NCBI RefSeq assembly: GCF_902498805.1
Contig: NZ_LR701575.1
Span: forward strand, 190,454 to 254,453
Length of the DNA stretch: 64,000 bases
Direction: 5' to 3'
Origin: Imperialibacter sp. EC-SDR9
GTDB lineage: Bacteria > Bacteroidota > Bacteroidia > Cytophagales > Cyclobacteriaceae
Shown: positions 6,839 to 14,799 of the stretch, one piece after another
How the letters are laid out: each line of letters begins with the position of its first letter
Numbering within the stretch: the first letter of the stretch is position 1
Program-made: the position numbers and the translations under genes
Notes under the pieces: generated by a model
Database searches by the model: none
What the model was told of the DNA's origin: nothing
Seen by the model: only the letters and a program-made list of their open reading frames with translations

Positions 6839-9718
6839 ATGGAGAACAAGAAGCATTTCGTCGGCCTGACGGACGAACAAGTTCAGGAAAGCAGGAAAAA
6901 GTACGGCAATAACTTACTGACTCCTCCTGAAAGGGATCCGCTGTGGAAGCTTTTTTTGGAGAAGTTTGAGGATCCCATCATCAGAATACTCCTTATCGCT
7001 GCCTTCCTATCCCTCATCATTTCCGTTGTTCATAACGACTACGCTGAAACGATAGGCATTTTCTGTGCGATATTTCTGGCTACCGGAGTCGCTTTTTGGT
7101 TCGAAATGGACGCCAACAAAAAGTTTGACATCCTCAACAAGGTCAACGATCAGGAGCTGATCAAGGTCATCAGAAACGGCAAAATAGGTGAGGTACCCAA
7201 GACAGAGGTCGTCGTTGGCGATATCATCGTGCTGGAAACCGGAGAGGAAGTTCCCGCCGATGGAGAATTGCTGGAAGCCGTTTCACTCCAAATAGACGAG
7301 TCGACGCTTACCGGCGAGCCACTCATAGACAAAACAACGAATCCAGCTCATTTTCATTCTGACTCCACTTATCCATCCAATTGGGTGATGAGGGGCACCA
7401 AGGTAATTGATGGACACGCCACGGTGGAGGTTAAAAAAGTCGGCGACGCCACAGAGTTTGGTCAGGTAGCCAAGAAAGCCACCGAAATGACGAAGGAAGA
7501 CACTCCTTTGAACAAACAGTTGGATCGGCTGGCCAAGCTCATTGGAGTAGTTGGGTTTATTCTGGCGGTGCTTACCTTTTCTGTTCTTTTCGCCAAGGAC
7601 ATGTTTTTTGGAGCTACCGAGGTTCCGTTGGTACAGCTTGGATCAGCAGGAATCGTCATTATAGCGATAATGGTGATTTTGGTGAAAGTTTGGCTACCTA
7701 TTGTGTACGATGGTATTCAGCTGATGGGCTATGACAAAGAAGTGCCAAACAGCGTTGAGAACGGAAGCTGGTTCCGATGGCTAGCCTATGGCGTCGTAAC
7801 TTTTGCCGTTTTGCTCGGTATCGGCTTCGCTGCCGGATTAGATGTAACCAGCGCTGATTCATGGGCCTCGATAGATCTGGCGAAAATCATTCTACAGCAT
7901 TTCATGGTGGCAGTTACACTTATAGTCGTTGCAGTTCCTGAAGGTCTTCCTATGAGCGTTACGCTAAGCCTTGCCATGAGCATGCGGCGCATGCTGAAAA
8001 CCAACAACCTGGTGCGAAAAATGCACGCCACCGAAACTATGGGGGCCACCACAGTCATTTGCACTGATAAAACAGGTACGCTCACGCAAAATCAGATGAC
8101 CATTTACCAAACTGATTTCTTTGGCTTAAGAGACCAACAACCAAAGGAAAATAGTAATGCAGCCAATCTGATTAAAGAAAGTATTTCTGCCAACACAACC
8201 GCCCATCTTGACCACTCTAACCCTGATAAGAGCAAGTCACTTGGCAACCCCACGGAAGCAGCGCTGCTTTTCTGGTTGCACAAAAATGATATCGACTACC
8301 TTGAACTAAGAGAAAAGGCTGAAGTCATCGAACAGTTGACGTTTTCTACAGAACGCAAGTACATGGCTACGCTCGTTGAGTCGCCTACTCTTGGAAAAAA
8401 GGTGCTGTATGTGAAAGGGGCTCCGGAAATTGTGATGTCCAAATGCAAAGATGTAGCCTCTGATGCCACGCCAAGGCTAATCAAAGAAGTAAAGAGTGAT
8501 GTAGACAATAAGCTTATTGAGTATCAGGGCAAGGCGATGCGAACACTGGGCTTTGCCTACAAAATAATAGAGGATGAAACGCCAGCCAGTATCAAAGACC
8601 TGGCTGACTTCGACTTGACATTCCTCGGTATTGTGGCCATTTCCGACCCGGTGCGGGAAGAGGTACCCAGTGCTGTGAAAGATTGCCACAATGCAGGCAT
8701 TGATGTAAAGATAGTTACCGGTGACACCCCCGGAACTGCCAAAGAAATTGGCAAGCAGATCGGAGTCTGGAACGACGGCGATACCGATCTTCAAATAATC
8801 ACTGGTTTAGAATTCGCTGCCCTGAGTGACGAAGAGGCACTTAAAAGAGTACAAGCGCTGAAAATCATGTGTCGTGCAAGGCCTTCTGATAAGCAAAGGC
8901 TGGTGCAGTTGCTGCAACAAACTGGCTCAGTGGTGGCTGTTACCGGCGATGGCACGAACGATGCCCCTGCATTGAACTATGCCCATGTAGGGCTTTCTAT
9001 GGGATCAGGCACCTCCGTCGCTAAGGAGGCCAGCGATATTACACTGCTCGACGACTCATTCAACAGCATCGCCACAGCGGTTATGTGGGGCCGATCCCTT
9101 TATCAGAATATTCAACGGTTTATCCTGTTTCAGCTTACCATCAACGTAGCTGCCTTATCAATTGTATTTCTCGGCTCACTCATGGGCTTTGAGTTGCCGC
9201 TTACCGTCACCCAAATGCTTTGGGTCAACCTGATCATGGACACCTTTGCCGCAGCAGCCCTGGCCTCGCTCCCACCCGATCACAATGTGATGAAGAGTAA
9301 GCCCCGCCATCCAGATGATTTTATCATTACACCTGTCATGAGCAAAAACATATTGTTCGTGGGGTTCTCGTTTGTCGTGCTGTTAGTAGGAATGCTTTTC
9401 TACTTTACCAAAACAGATGGTGAAATCAGCGCCTACCACTTGTCTGTTTTCTTCACTGTGTTTGTGATGCTGCAATTCTGGAACCTGTTCAACGCTAAGG
9501 CGTATGCAACTGGCAAATCTGCCTTCCATGAGTTGGATAAAGGGGTTGGCTTTATCATCGTGGGTATTCTGATCGTCGTGGGGCAGTTTATGATCGTCGA
9601 GTTTGGCGGAGAAGTCTTCAGAACGGTACCTATCTCGCTGAATGACTGGGGAATCATCATAGCTGCTACCTCACCAGTGCTCTGGATAGGAGAAATATCC
9701 AGGCTTATTAAAAAGTAA
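6839..9718 (+). CDS. Calcium-transporting P-type ATPase, PMCA-like (type IIB)
   Basis: A 959-residue inner-membrane pump predicted to export Ca2+ using ATP. Visible elements in order: cation-ATPase N-terminal domain (1-60), two TM helices (about 50-90), actuator domain with TLTGEP near residue 160, ion-site helix VVAVPEGLP near 365, phosphorylation motif ICTDKTGTLTQ with Asp410, nucleotide-binding KGAPE near 525, MVTGD-like IVTGDTPGTA near 630, hinge TGDGTNDAPAL near 705 and a C-terminal bundle of six hydrophobic helices. TGDGTNDAPAL is typical of PMCA-type pumps. The actuator motif is TGEP where many animal pumps have TGES. It is a single gene closed by a strong terminator. Confidence 0.93.
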   Translation: MENKKHFVGLTDEQVQESRKKYGNNLLTPPERDPLWKLFLEKFEDPIIRILLIAAFLSLIISVVHNDYAETIGIFCAIFLATGVAFWFEMDANKKFDILNKVNDQELIKVIRNGKIGEVPKTEVVVGDIIVLETGEEVPADGELLEAVSLQIDESTLTGEPLIDKTTNPAHFHSDSTYPSNWVMRGTKVIDGHATVEVKKVGDATEFGQVAKKATEMTKEDTPLNKQLDRLAKLIGVVGFILAVLTFSVLFAKDMFFGATEVPLVQLGSAGIVIIAIMVILVKVWLPIVYDGIQLMGYDKEVPNSVENGSWFRWLAYGVVTFAVLLGIGFAAGLDVTSADSWASIDLAKIILQHFMVAVTLIVVAVPEGLPMSVTLSLAMSMRRMLKTNNLVRKMHATETMGATTVICTDKTGTLTQNQMTIYQTDFFGLRDQQPKENSNAANLIKESISANTTAHLDHSNPDKSKSLGNPTEAALLFWLHKNDIDYLELREKAEVIEQLTFSTERKYMATLVESPTLGKKVLYVKGAPEIVMSKCKDVASDATPRLIKEVKSDVDNKLIEYQGKAMRTLGFAYKIIEDETPASIKDLADFDLTFLGIVAISDPVREEVPSAVKDCHNAGIDVKIVTGDTPGTAKEIGKQIGVWNDGDTDLQIITGLEFAALSDEEALKRVQALKIMCRARPSDKQRLVQLLQQTGSVVAVTGDGTNDAPALNYAHVGLSMGSGTSVAKEASDITLLDDSFNSIATAVMWGRSLYQNIQRFILFQLTINVAALSIVFLGSLMGFELPLTVTQMLWVNLIMDTFAAAALASLPPDHNVMKSKPRHPDDFIITPVMSKNILFVGFSFVVLLVGMLFYFTKTDGEISAYHLSVFFTVFVMLQFWNLFNAKAYATGKSAFHELDKGVGFIIVGILIVVGQFMIVEFGGEVFRTVPISLNDWGIIIAATSPVLWIGEISRLIKK

Positions 9719-9732
9719 GTTTCGGGGTACAT

Positions 9733-9762
9733 AAAAAAAGCCGGATTTCACCGGCTTTTTTT
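9733..9762. terminator. Bidirectional intrinsic terminator
   Basis: AAAAAAGCCGG and CCGGCTTTTTT flank a six-base ATTTCA loop. The A run on the left and T run on the right allow it to stop both the ATPase transcript and the converging carboxylesterase transcript. Confidence 0.9.
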
Positions 9763-9787
9763 CATCATACTCTAACACAATAAATTC

Positions 9788-11473
9788 TTAGGCGGGTAAG
9801 GCTTCTCTGGCGGCTCTGTCTGGGTCGTTTTTCAATTCACAGGTGTCGTTAAGCACCATCGTTTCTCCATTCTCTTTGCTGTAGGCAGCCCAAGTCGGCA
9901 AGGCTCCAGCATTAGGATCGCCGGTGCGCATGAACGAGAGCAATGAAGCCGACATCTTCTCCGACAGCTTCCTTGGCCTGCTGCCACCTCCGGTATGTGT
10001 ATACATTCTGTCAGTATTGGCGTACCAGAAACAAATGTCGATACAGTGGAAGGCCCTCATGCGGCCATCGTACAGTTGGGGCTCCCAGCCAAACCAGGCC
10101 AGGTAGACAGGCGCCTGCTGGCCAGCCTTGGCATTGGACGTGTTGATGGCTCCCTGCCGGTTGGAAACAGCAAGTGCCCATACTTCAGCCGGTTTTGCCT
10201 CCGGAAAATTCGCTTTGTAGGCGTTGACTACTTTTTCGGCATCGTCGCCAAACCTTGGCTTTAGCTTTTCAACTACTCCAGCAAAATCAATCGCTTCAAG
10301 CTCAGGACTTGTGCGGGTAGGTGACCACTCATGAAAAGTAGTGCATACCATCAAAGGCATGTTGGCGGCCGCTCCGTTGGGGTCGCTGAAAAACTCATCG
10401 GCTGGCAGATGAACACCATCAGCCACAGGACCGAAGCCCCCTCTGCCGCTTCCGGAATTCAGGTTGTCTTTTCTGGCTTTGTCCATGGCTCTGTTGGCAA
10501 TGTCCAGGTATTCTCGCCACGGAATTTCCTGTATCTTGTCAAGTGTGGCGGGTGTGAGCCCAGCCTCCTTCATTACATACTCGCCCAACTTCCGGGAATA
10601 GCTTTGGTCGACACCTTTGAGCATGGAACCACTCAGCGCCACTCCTTTGTGCACCAGTGGCTGAGCGGCCGGCATAGCCATGACACCCGTGACCTTGGCA
10701 CCACCGCCCGACTGCCCCATAATGGTAACATTGCCTGGGTCACCGCCGAAGCTGGCAATATTGTCTCGTACCCATTCCAGAGAAGCGATGATATCCAGCA
10801 TGCCCACATTGCCGGAAGAAGCATATTTCTCTCCACCTACACCCGAGAAGTCGGTAAACCCAATGGGTCCCAGGCGGTGGTTGATCGATACAAATACGAC
10901 GTCACCTTTTTTGCTGAAGTTTTCGCCGTGATAACCATCCTGTTCGATACCATTTCCGTTGGTAAAGCCGCCACCGTGCAGCCACACCATTATAGGGCGC
11001 TTTTTGGCGTCAATGGCTGGCGTCCACACATTGAGACGCAGGCAGTCCTCACTGACATCGTCGTAGTTCCAATGATCGGCAAACGAGTAGTGCACGTTGG
11101 CGTAGCGATTGTCCATGATTTGAGGAGCGGTATTACCCCACCAGATCGTTGGTTTCACGTCCGTCCAGGGTTCAGGCTTCTGCGGTGGCATAAAACGGTT
11201 TTTGCCAGCCGTATCTGCTCCGTAAGGCACACCCAGGTAGGTATAGACGCCATTCAGTATATAGCCTCTTACTTTTCCTGATGTGGTATTGGCTACCGCA
11301 ATATCGTCGCCGATAAATAAAAATTGTTCGTCGTCTTTTGGCTCCTCAGCCGTTGCCTTATTGGCATTGGCATCACAGGAAGTAAGCGGCATAGCTGCAG
11401 CTAAGCCTAAGCTAGCCGTTCCAAGCCCCATTTTTTGGATAAAGTCTCTTCTTTTGGTGTTCATAGTAGGCAT
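9788..11473 (-). CDS. Exported type B carboxylesterase
   Basis: Alpha/beta-hydrolase predicted to cleave carboxylic esters in the periplasm or on the cell surface. The 561-residue protein begins with a Tat-like leader (KRRDFIQKMG followed by a hydrophobic stretch) and an apparent lipobox PLTSC near residue 33. The nucleophile elbow is GQSGGG with Ser255, the oxyanion strand is WLHGGGFTNG near residue 165, and the candidate catalytic His lies in RAFHCIDI near 465. ATG at 11464 (MNTKRRDF) is an equally plausible start. The next gene upstream on the same strand (starting at 13753) is a haem-site lipoprotein whose stop is 105 bp before this start, so co-transcription is possible. The substrate is unknown. 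Confidence 0.88.
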   Translation of the reverse strand: MPTMNTKRRDFIQKMGLGTASLGLAAAMPLTSCDANANKATAEEPKDDEQFLFIGDDIAVANTTSGKVRGYILNGVYTYLGVPYGADTAGKNRFMPPQKPEPWTDVKPTIWWGNTAPQIMDNRYANVHYSFADHWNYDDVSEDCLRLNVWTPAIDAKKRPIMVWLHGGGFTNGNGIEQDGYHGENFSKKGDVVFVSINHRLGPIGFTDFSGVGGEKYASSGNVGMLDIIASLEWVRDNIASFGGDPGNVTIMGQSGGGAKVTGVMAMPAAQPLVHKGVALSGSMLKGVDQSYSRKLGEYVMKEAGLTPATLDKIQEIPWREYLDIANRAMDKARKDNLNSGSGRGGFGPVADGVHLPADEFFSDPNGAAANMPLMVCTTFHEWSPTRTSPELEAIDFAGVVEKLKPRFGDDAEKVVNAYKANFPEAKPAEVWALAVSNRQGAINTSNAKAGQQAPVYLAWFGWEPQLYDGRMRAFHCIDICFWYANTDRMYTHTGGGSRPRKLSEKMSASLLSFMRTGDPNAGALPTWAAYSKENGETMVLNDTCELKNDPDRAAREALPA

Positions 11474-11578
11474 GTCTTTTCGTTTACTTTGCTCATTAAG
11501 TTACCTAATCCCGATGATTGTTCAATGTGTCGAACTGACGTATTACATAAATGGAAAAGGAGGTACCTGCTGATATTT

Positions 11579-13753
11579 TTACTTCGCCAATGGATCGGGC
11601 CGCATTTGAAATTTGAACACCTTGCTGGTAGTGCCCTTGCCGCCTTCCATATGAAAAGGGGTTCGGGTGCTAATCGTTGCCCAAAGTCCTCTCCCCTTCC
11701 ATCCCGCCTCAGGGTCGTCGATTCTGCCATCCATCCATTTGGTAAAAAAGCCCAGCGGATAGGGAACCCTCAACCGTACAAATTCACCATCTTTCAACGC
11801 TAACAAAGCCTCTGACTCATTACCCGTATTGATAGGTACATTTTCGCCCAGCCCCAGTGTATTGAATTGATCCACCCAGGTATAGTAGCTGGCTTCAGCG
11901 CTTCCCGATGCTTCTATGTTGGAGAATTGAGGCAGTGGTTCGGCATAGAACGTCCAACCCTCAGGGCAGTGCTGGCCTGTGGCATCCGGGCCATTGAGCG
12001 GCGCTTTACATTTGCGGCGGTCAAAGCTGGCCATGTGACCACTGGCCAATGCCACCCAGGCCACCCCATTTCTATCAACATCCATTCCACGGGGCGAAAA
12101 GCCTTCAATAGGTTCACCCGACTCCTTCAATGGAAGTTCGTAGTACTCCACCAGCGCTGTCTCAGGTGGGTTAGTACCTGGGTCAAGCCGAACCACTGCC
12201 CCGGGGTAGCCCAGCGAAGAACCCCATACTGAGCCATCAGGAGCTGGCGACACCGCATAAAGCCCTTTGGTGATGCGTTTGTCTTTTTTAGGGTCGATGG
12301 GTTGATCCGGCTCTACGTAATCGTCACGCTTGCCGTTGCCATTGGTATCGAGAATGAGCGCCGTCCAGCCCTGCGAGGCCTGCTCATCTCCGGTTTCACG
12401 GTATTTCTTTGTATTCAGCCAGCCTATCACCTGCCCGCCTCCACTGGTCCAAAGTGTGTTGTTAGCATCTTCGGCAAACATCAAATGGTGGGTGCTGAAG
12501 CAAGTCCTGATGGTGGTGTATTTTTTGGTATCAGGGTCGTATAAACCAAGGTGTCGGTACGAACGATCCACCGGAAACAATTTGGCCGAGGGATGGTCTG
12601 ATCCTTCCTTACAAAAATCCGGGTTCTCAGGAAGCCCAACATTGGCCGTGATCCACACTTTGCCCAGCTCGTCCATCATGGGATTGTGCACGTTGGTTTT
12701 GCTGTCCCAAATGGCTTCATCTCCCCAGTAAACTGACGGCTCCAGCACTTCGCCGGAAACAGACTGAGTTTCGGGATCCCTTACAGTAAGGGGCACCTGA
12801 TCGGTCGTGCTGGTCATGGGATCGAGCACAGGCAAATAGTCGGTACTCAACTCGGTGGCACCATAAAGCTTTCCGTTGGGGTTGACAGTTGGGTCACGGC
12901 GATCGGTCGACACCAGATCATGCATGTAGGCTTTCGGATCCGCCCAATCCCACTGGCTGATCACCACGTTTCTCTCAATCCCTTGCGGACGTGATGGTGC
13001 TTCAGGCAATTCGCCAGCAGCAATTCGATCGGTCCAGTCGGCAAACATCTTTAGGGTTCCTTCAGGCCCCATTCGATGATAGGAAGAAACCATGCTGGAT
13101 CCTGCCTGGCCTGACCGCAATCGCCTCGCCCAGGCATCTACTGAGGACGGAAAAGTCCCCAAATCCGGATGAACTTCACGAGTACCCTTGCTGCCCAACT
13201 GATGACATGCAAGGCAAGTACCCGACTTGACGCTTGCCAGGTACTGCGCTTGTGTGAGCATACTTTTGGCAATGCCGTTTCCTTCAGAGCCAGTTCCAGG
13301 GAATTCACTTTTTGCCGGCGGTTGAAGTAGTGAAAACCAATAGCCACCCGGGTAATAGGCAGCGGCGGCTTTGGCATCAGGTGCTGCGACGGCTTCTAAG
13401 TCAATTGACGAGCCGGGCTTTCCCTCCTTTTTCGGTGAATCTATCAGCCCATAGCCCCTCACCCAAATGGAATAGGTAGCGTCGGGCAAATCGGGCAGCA
13501 GATATCGTCCCTGGTCGTCGGTAACTACAATTTTAGCAAACCGGGTGGGCAGATCAAACGTTTCGGCAATCACCCAGACGCCGGCCTCTGGTCCGCCGGG
13601 GCCTGTAACAACGCCGCCGATATCGTCTGCGTCCAGACCGGCCGTCGTTTTATCCGACTGGCAGGCGCTGTAAATGCCGGAAAAGAAGACTAGAATGGCT
13701 ATTGCGCAGTGAATAGACTGCCTGCCGGGAAGTAATGTTTTGAGCTGGTTCAT
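11579..13753 (-). CDS. Lipoprotein with carboxypeptidase-like domain, CxxCH haem site and beta-propeller
   Basis: A 724-residue exported protein with a lipobox-type leader (FFSGIYSACQSD, Cys near residue 32). Residues about 42-130 form a carboxypeptidase regulatory-like (transthyretin-like) domain (GVVTGPGGPEAGVWV). A single haem-c attachment motif CLACH follows, with Cys180, Cys183 and His184. Residues about 330-700 resemble the virginiamycin B lyase/streptogramin-lyase propeller, with repeated blades such as GKVWITANVGLP and NTLWTSGGGQV. The architecture suggests a periplasmic electron-transfer or oxidoreductase role; no catalytic site is evident. Its start codon lies in a potential hairpin (13743-13790). 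Confidence 0.75.
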   Translation of the reverse strand: MNQLKTLLPGRQSIHCAIAILVFFSGIYSACQSDKTTAGLDADDIGGVVTGPGGPEAGVWVIAETFDLPTRFAKIVVTDDQGRYLLPDLPDATYSIWVRGYGLIDSPKKEGKPGSSIDLEAVAAPDAKAAAAYYPGGYWFSLLQPPAKSEFPGTGSEGNGIAKSMLTQAQYLASVKSGTCLACHQLGSKGTREVHPDLGTFPSSVDAWARRLRSGQAGSSMVSSYHRMGPEGTLKMFADWTDRIAAGELPEAPSRPQGIERNVVISQWDWADPKAYMHDLVSTDRRDPTVNPNGKLYGATELSTDYLPVLDPMTSTTDQVPLTVRDPETQSVSGEVLEPSVYWGDEAIWDSKTNVHNPMMDELGKVWITANVGLPENPDFCKEGSDHPSAKLFPVDRSYRHLGLYDPDTKKYTTIRTCFSTHHLMFAEDANNTLWTSGGGQVIGWLNTKKYRETGDEQASQGWTALILDTNGNGKRDDYVEPDQPIDPKKDKRITKGLYAVSPAPDGSVWGSSLGYPGAVVRLDPGTNPPETALVEYYELPLKESGEPIEGFSPRGMDVDRNGVAWVALASGHMASFDRRKCKAPLNGPDATGQHCPEGWTFYAEPLPQFSNIEASGSAEASYYTWVDQFNTLGLGENVPINTGNESEALLALKDGEFVRLRVPYPLGFFTKWMDGRIDDPEAGWKGRGLWATISTRTPFHMEGGKGTTSKVFKFQMRPDPLAK

Positions 13754-13790
13754 GGGTAAGTAGGTAGGTACCTACTAAAGATAACCAGCT
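13743..13790 (-). promoter_or_regulatory. Start-codon-sequestering hairpin candidate
   Basis: On the minus strand, AGCTGGTT (13790-13783) in the leader is the exact complement of AACCAGCT (13750-13743), which is codons 2-4 of the lipoprotein gene. The ATG (13753-13751) sits in the 32-nt loop. The loop also holds the 12-bp palindrome GTAGGTACCTAC (13764-13775). Translational control is an inference. Confidence 0.4.
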
Positions 13791-13933
13791 GATTATTAAG
13801 GGCAAAGTGTTTAGTTCGTTTTGTGATGAGTCGGCCTACCTTGTCGCCGGGCGGGTGTCCGCCCATACACTCAGTTCGGCTATTCATTGTAGGCTGAACA
13901 GTTTATGTAAACTTTTTAAAGATCTCATTTCTG

Positions 13934-13962
13934 TTGGTATACAATTTCAAATTGTATATTTG
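13934..13962 (+). promoter_or_regulatory. Promoter of the toxin-antitoxin operon
   Basis: TATATTTG (13955-13962) matches the Bacteroidota -7 box TAnnTTTG. A TTG lies at 13934-13936, 18 bp upstream, as a partial -33 element. The antitoxin ATG follows 19 nt after the -7 box. Confidence 0.6.
13938..13958. promoter_or_regulatory. Perfect 10-bp inverted repeat, likely antitoxin operator
   Basis: TATACAATTT (13938-13947), one C, then AAATTGTATA (13949-13958). The right arm overlaps the first four bases of the -7 box, so a bound protein would block RNA polymerase. This is the usual arrangement for autoregulation of type II toxin-antitoxin operons. Confidence 0.65.
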
Positions 13963-13981
13963 TTTTAACTTTTACAGAGAA

Positions 13982-14188
13982 ATGAAACTACTACTCGAAA
14001 TAAAAGACGACAAGGCCGATTTCTTCATGGAATTGTTGAAAAACCTTCCATTTGTAAAGGCTCAGTGTGTGCTATCAGATAAACAGCAACTGTCGGCAGA
14101 ATTATCCGAAGCTGTTGAAAACCTAAAACTGGTGTTGGACGGCAAGATGAAAGCCAAGCCTATTGATGAGTTAATCAATGAGCTATAG
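13982..14188 (+). CDS. Putative antitoxin of a RelE/ParE-type module
   Basis: A 68-residue acidic helical protein beginning MKLLLEIKDDKADFFMELL. An earlier in-frame ATG at 13934 would place the start inside the operator, so 13982 is preferred. Its last 11 nt overlap the ATG (14178) of the toxin reading frame, the usual antitoxin-first coupled arrangement. I do not recognise a DNA-binding domain by name, and a ribbon-helix-helix is not obvious. Function is inferred from position, size and the toxin next to it. This gene is intact even though the toxin is not. Confidence 0.7.
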   Translation: MKLLLEIKDDKADFFMELLKNLPFVKAQCVLSDKQQLSAELSEAVENLKLVLDGKMKAKPIDELINEL

Positions 14189-14503
14189 TGTATACTCAAT
14201 TCCACCGTTCGACAGGCAGTTAAAACGTCTTTCGAAGAAATACCCCTCTTTAAAAAATGACTTTATTAGTCTGGCGAGTTCACTCCAAGAAACCCGGAAC
14301 AAGGCACAGCTTTAGGAAGAAATTGTTATAAAATCAGGTTAGCCATCACGTCAAAGGGAAAAGGGAAATCTGGAGGCGGGCGGTTAATATCGAACATTGT
14401 TGTCTCTAAAAAATCTGTATACCTATTAGCCATCTACGATAAAGCTGAACACGAGACTTTGACAGACAACGAACTTTCAGAACTCTTAAAAAAGATACCC
14501 TAA
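14178..14503 (+). pseudogene. RelE/ParE-family toxin, frameshifted
   Basis: From the ATG at 14178 the frame reads MSYSVYSIPPFDRQLKRLSK and stops at 14313-14315 after 45 residues. Adding one base in the run at 14290-14295 gives QENPEQGTALGRNCYKIRLA and then an open frame to TAA at 14501-14503, for a 108-residue product. That product has the RelE/ParE hallmarks: an N-terminal KxLKRLxKKYPSL helix, NPEQGTALGRNCYKIRLAI, a basic SKGKGKSGGGR loop and VYLLAIYDKAEHE near the C-terminus. The protein family is recognised from these motifs. The frameshift could be a true mutation or a base-calling error. Its 3' end overlaps the stop of the small AtuA-like gene on the other strand. Confidence 0.82.
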
Positions 14504-14799
14504 ATCTCCATTTCTAACAAAGCACTGCTCAGGCTCTTCCCATGTGCATCAAGTGCAAGAGAAGTGGTGACACCGCTGAGCAATGCCTTTTCGCAGACAA
14601 AGAGCAACGACGAAACGTTGGGCATTTCATACCGGATAATTTTACCCTTTACAATCCCTTCCATATGTTTGCTCACCGCCTGCACGGTTACTTTCTCGCA
14701 AAGCATCGGATAGTCCGTCTCACTGTAGGGTATCAGCGAAAGCGTGGAAGTATTTCCTTTGTCGCCTGCCCTGCTATGTGCTATGTCGTAAAGCTTCAT
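14500..14799 (-). CDS. Small AtuA-like ferredoxin-fold protein
   Basis: A 99-residue protein corresponding to the C-terminal AtuA-like domain found as a separate subunit or fused to AtuA in other bacteria. Signatures are LYDIAHSRAGDKGNTSTLSLIP at the N-terminus (AHSRAGDKG is diagnostic) and YEMPNVSSLLFVCEKAL in the middle. Its ATG overlaps the AtuA stop by 4 nt, so the two are translationally coupled and probably form a complex. Its stop overlaps the end of the converging toxin remnant. Confidence 0.85.
   Translation of the reverse strand: MKLYDIAHSRAGDKGNTSTLSLIPYSETDYPMLCEKVTVQAVSKHMEGIVKGKIIRYEMPNVSSLLFVCEKALLSGVTTSLALDAHGKSLSSALLEMEI

Noticed and set aside
10331-11281. 316-codon open frame on the plus strand
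   Set aside because: It lies antisense inside the carboxylesterase gene, has no family motif, signal peptide or promoter, and its frame is explained by the codon composition of the esterase.
14285-14300. Programmed -1 frameshift in the toxin gene
   Set aside because: The local sequence CAAGAAACCCGG does not give the classical X-XXY-YYZ slippery heptamer in the needed frame and no downstream stem is evident; a simple one-base loss is more likely.
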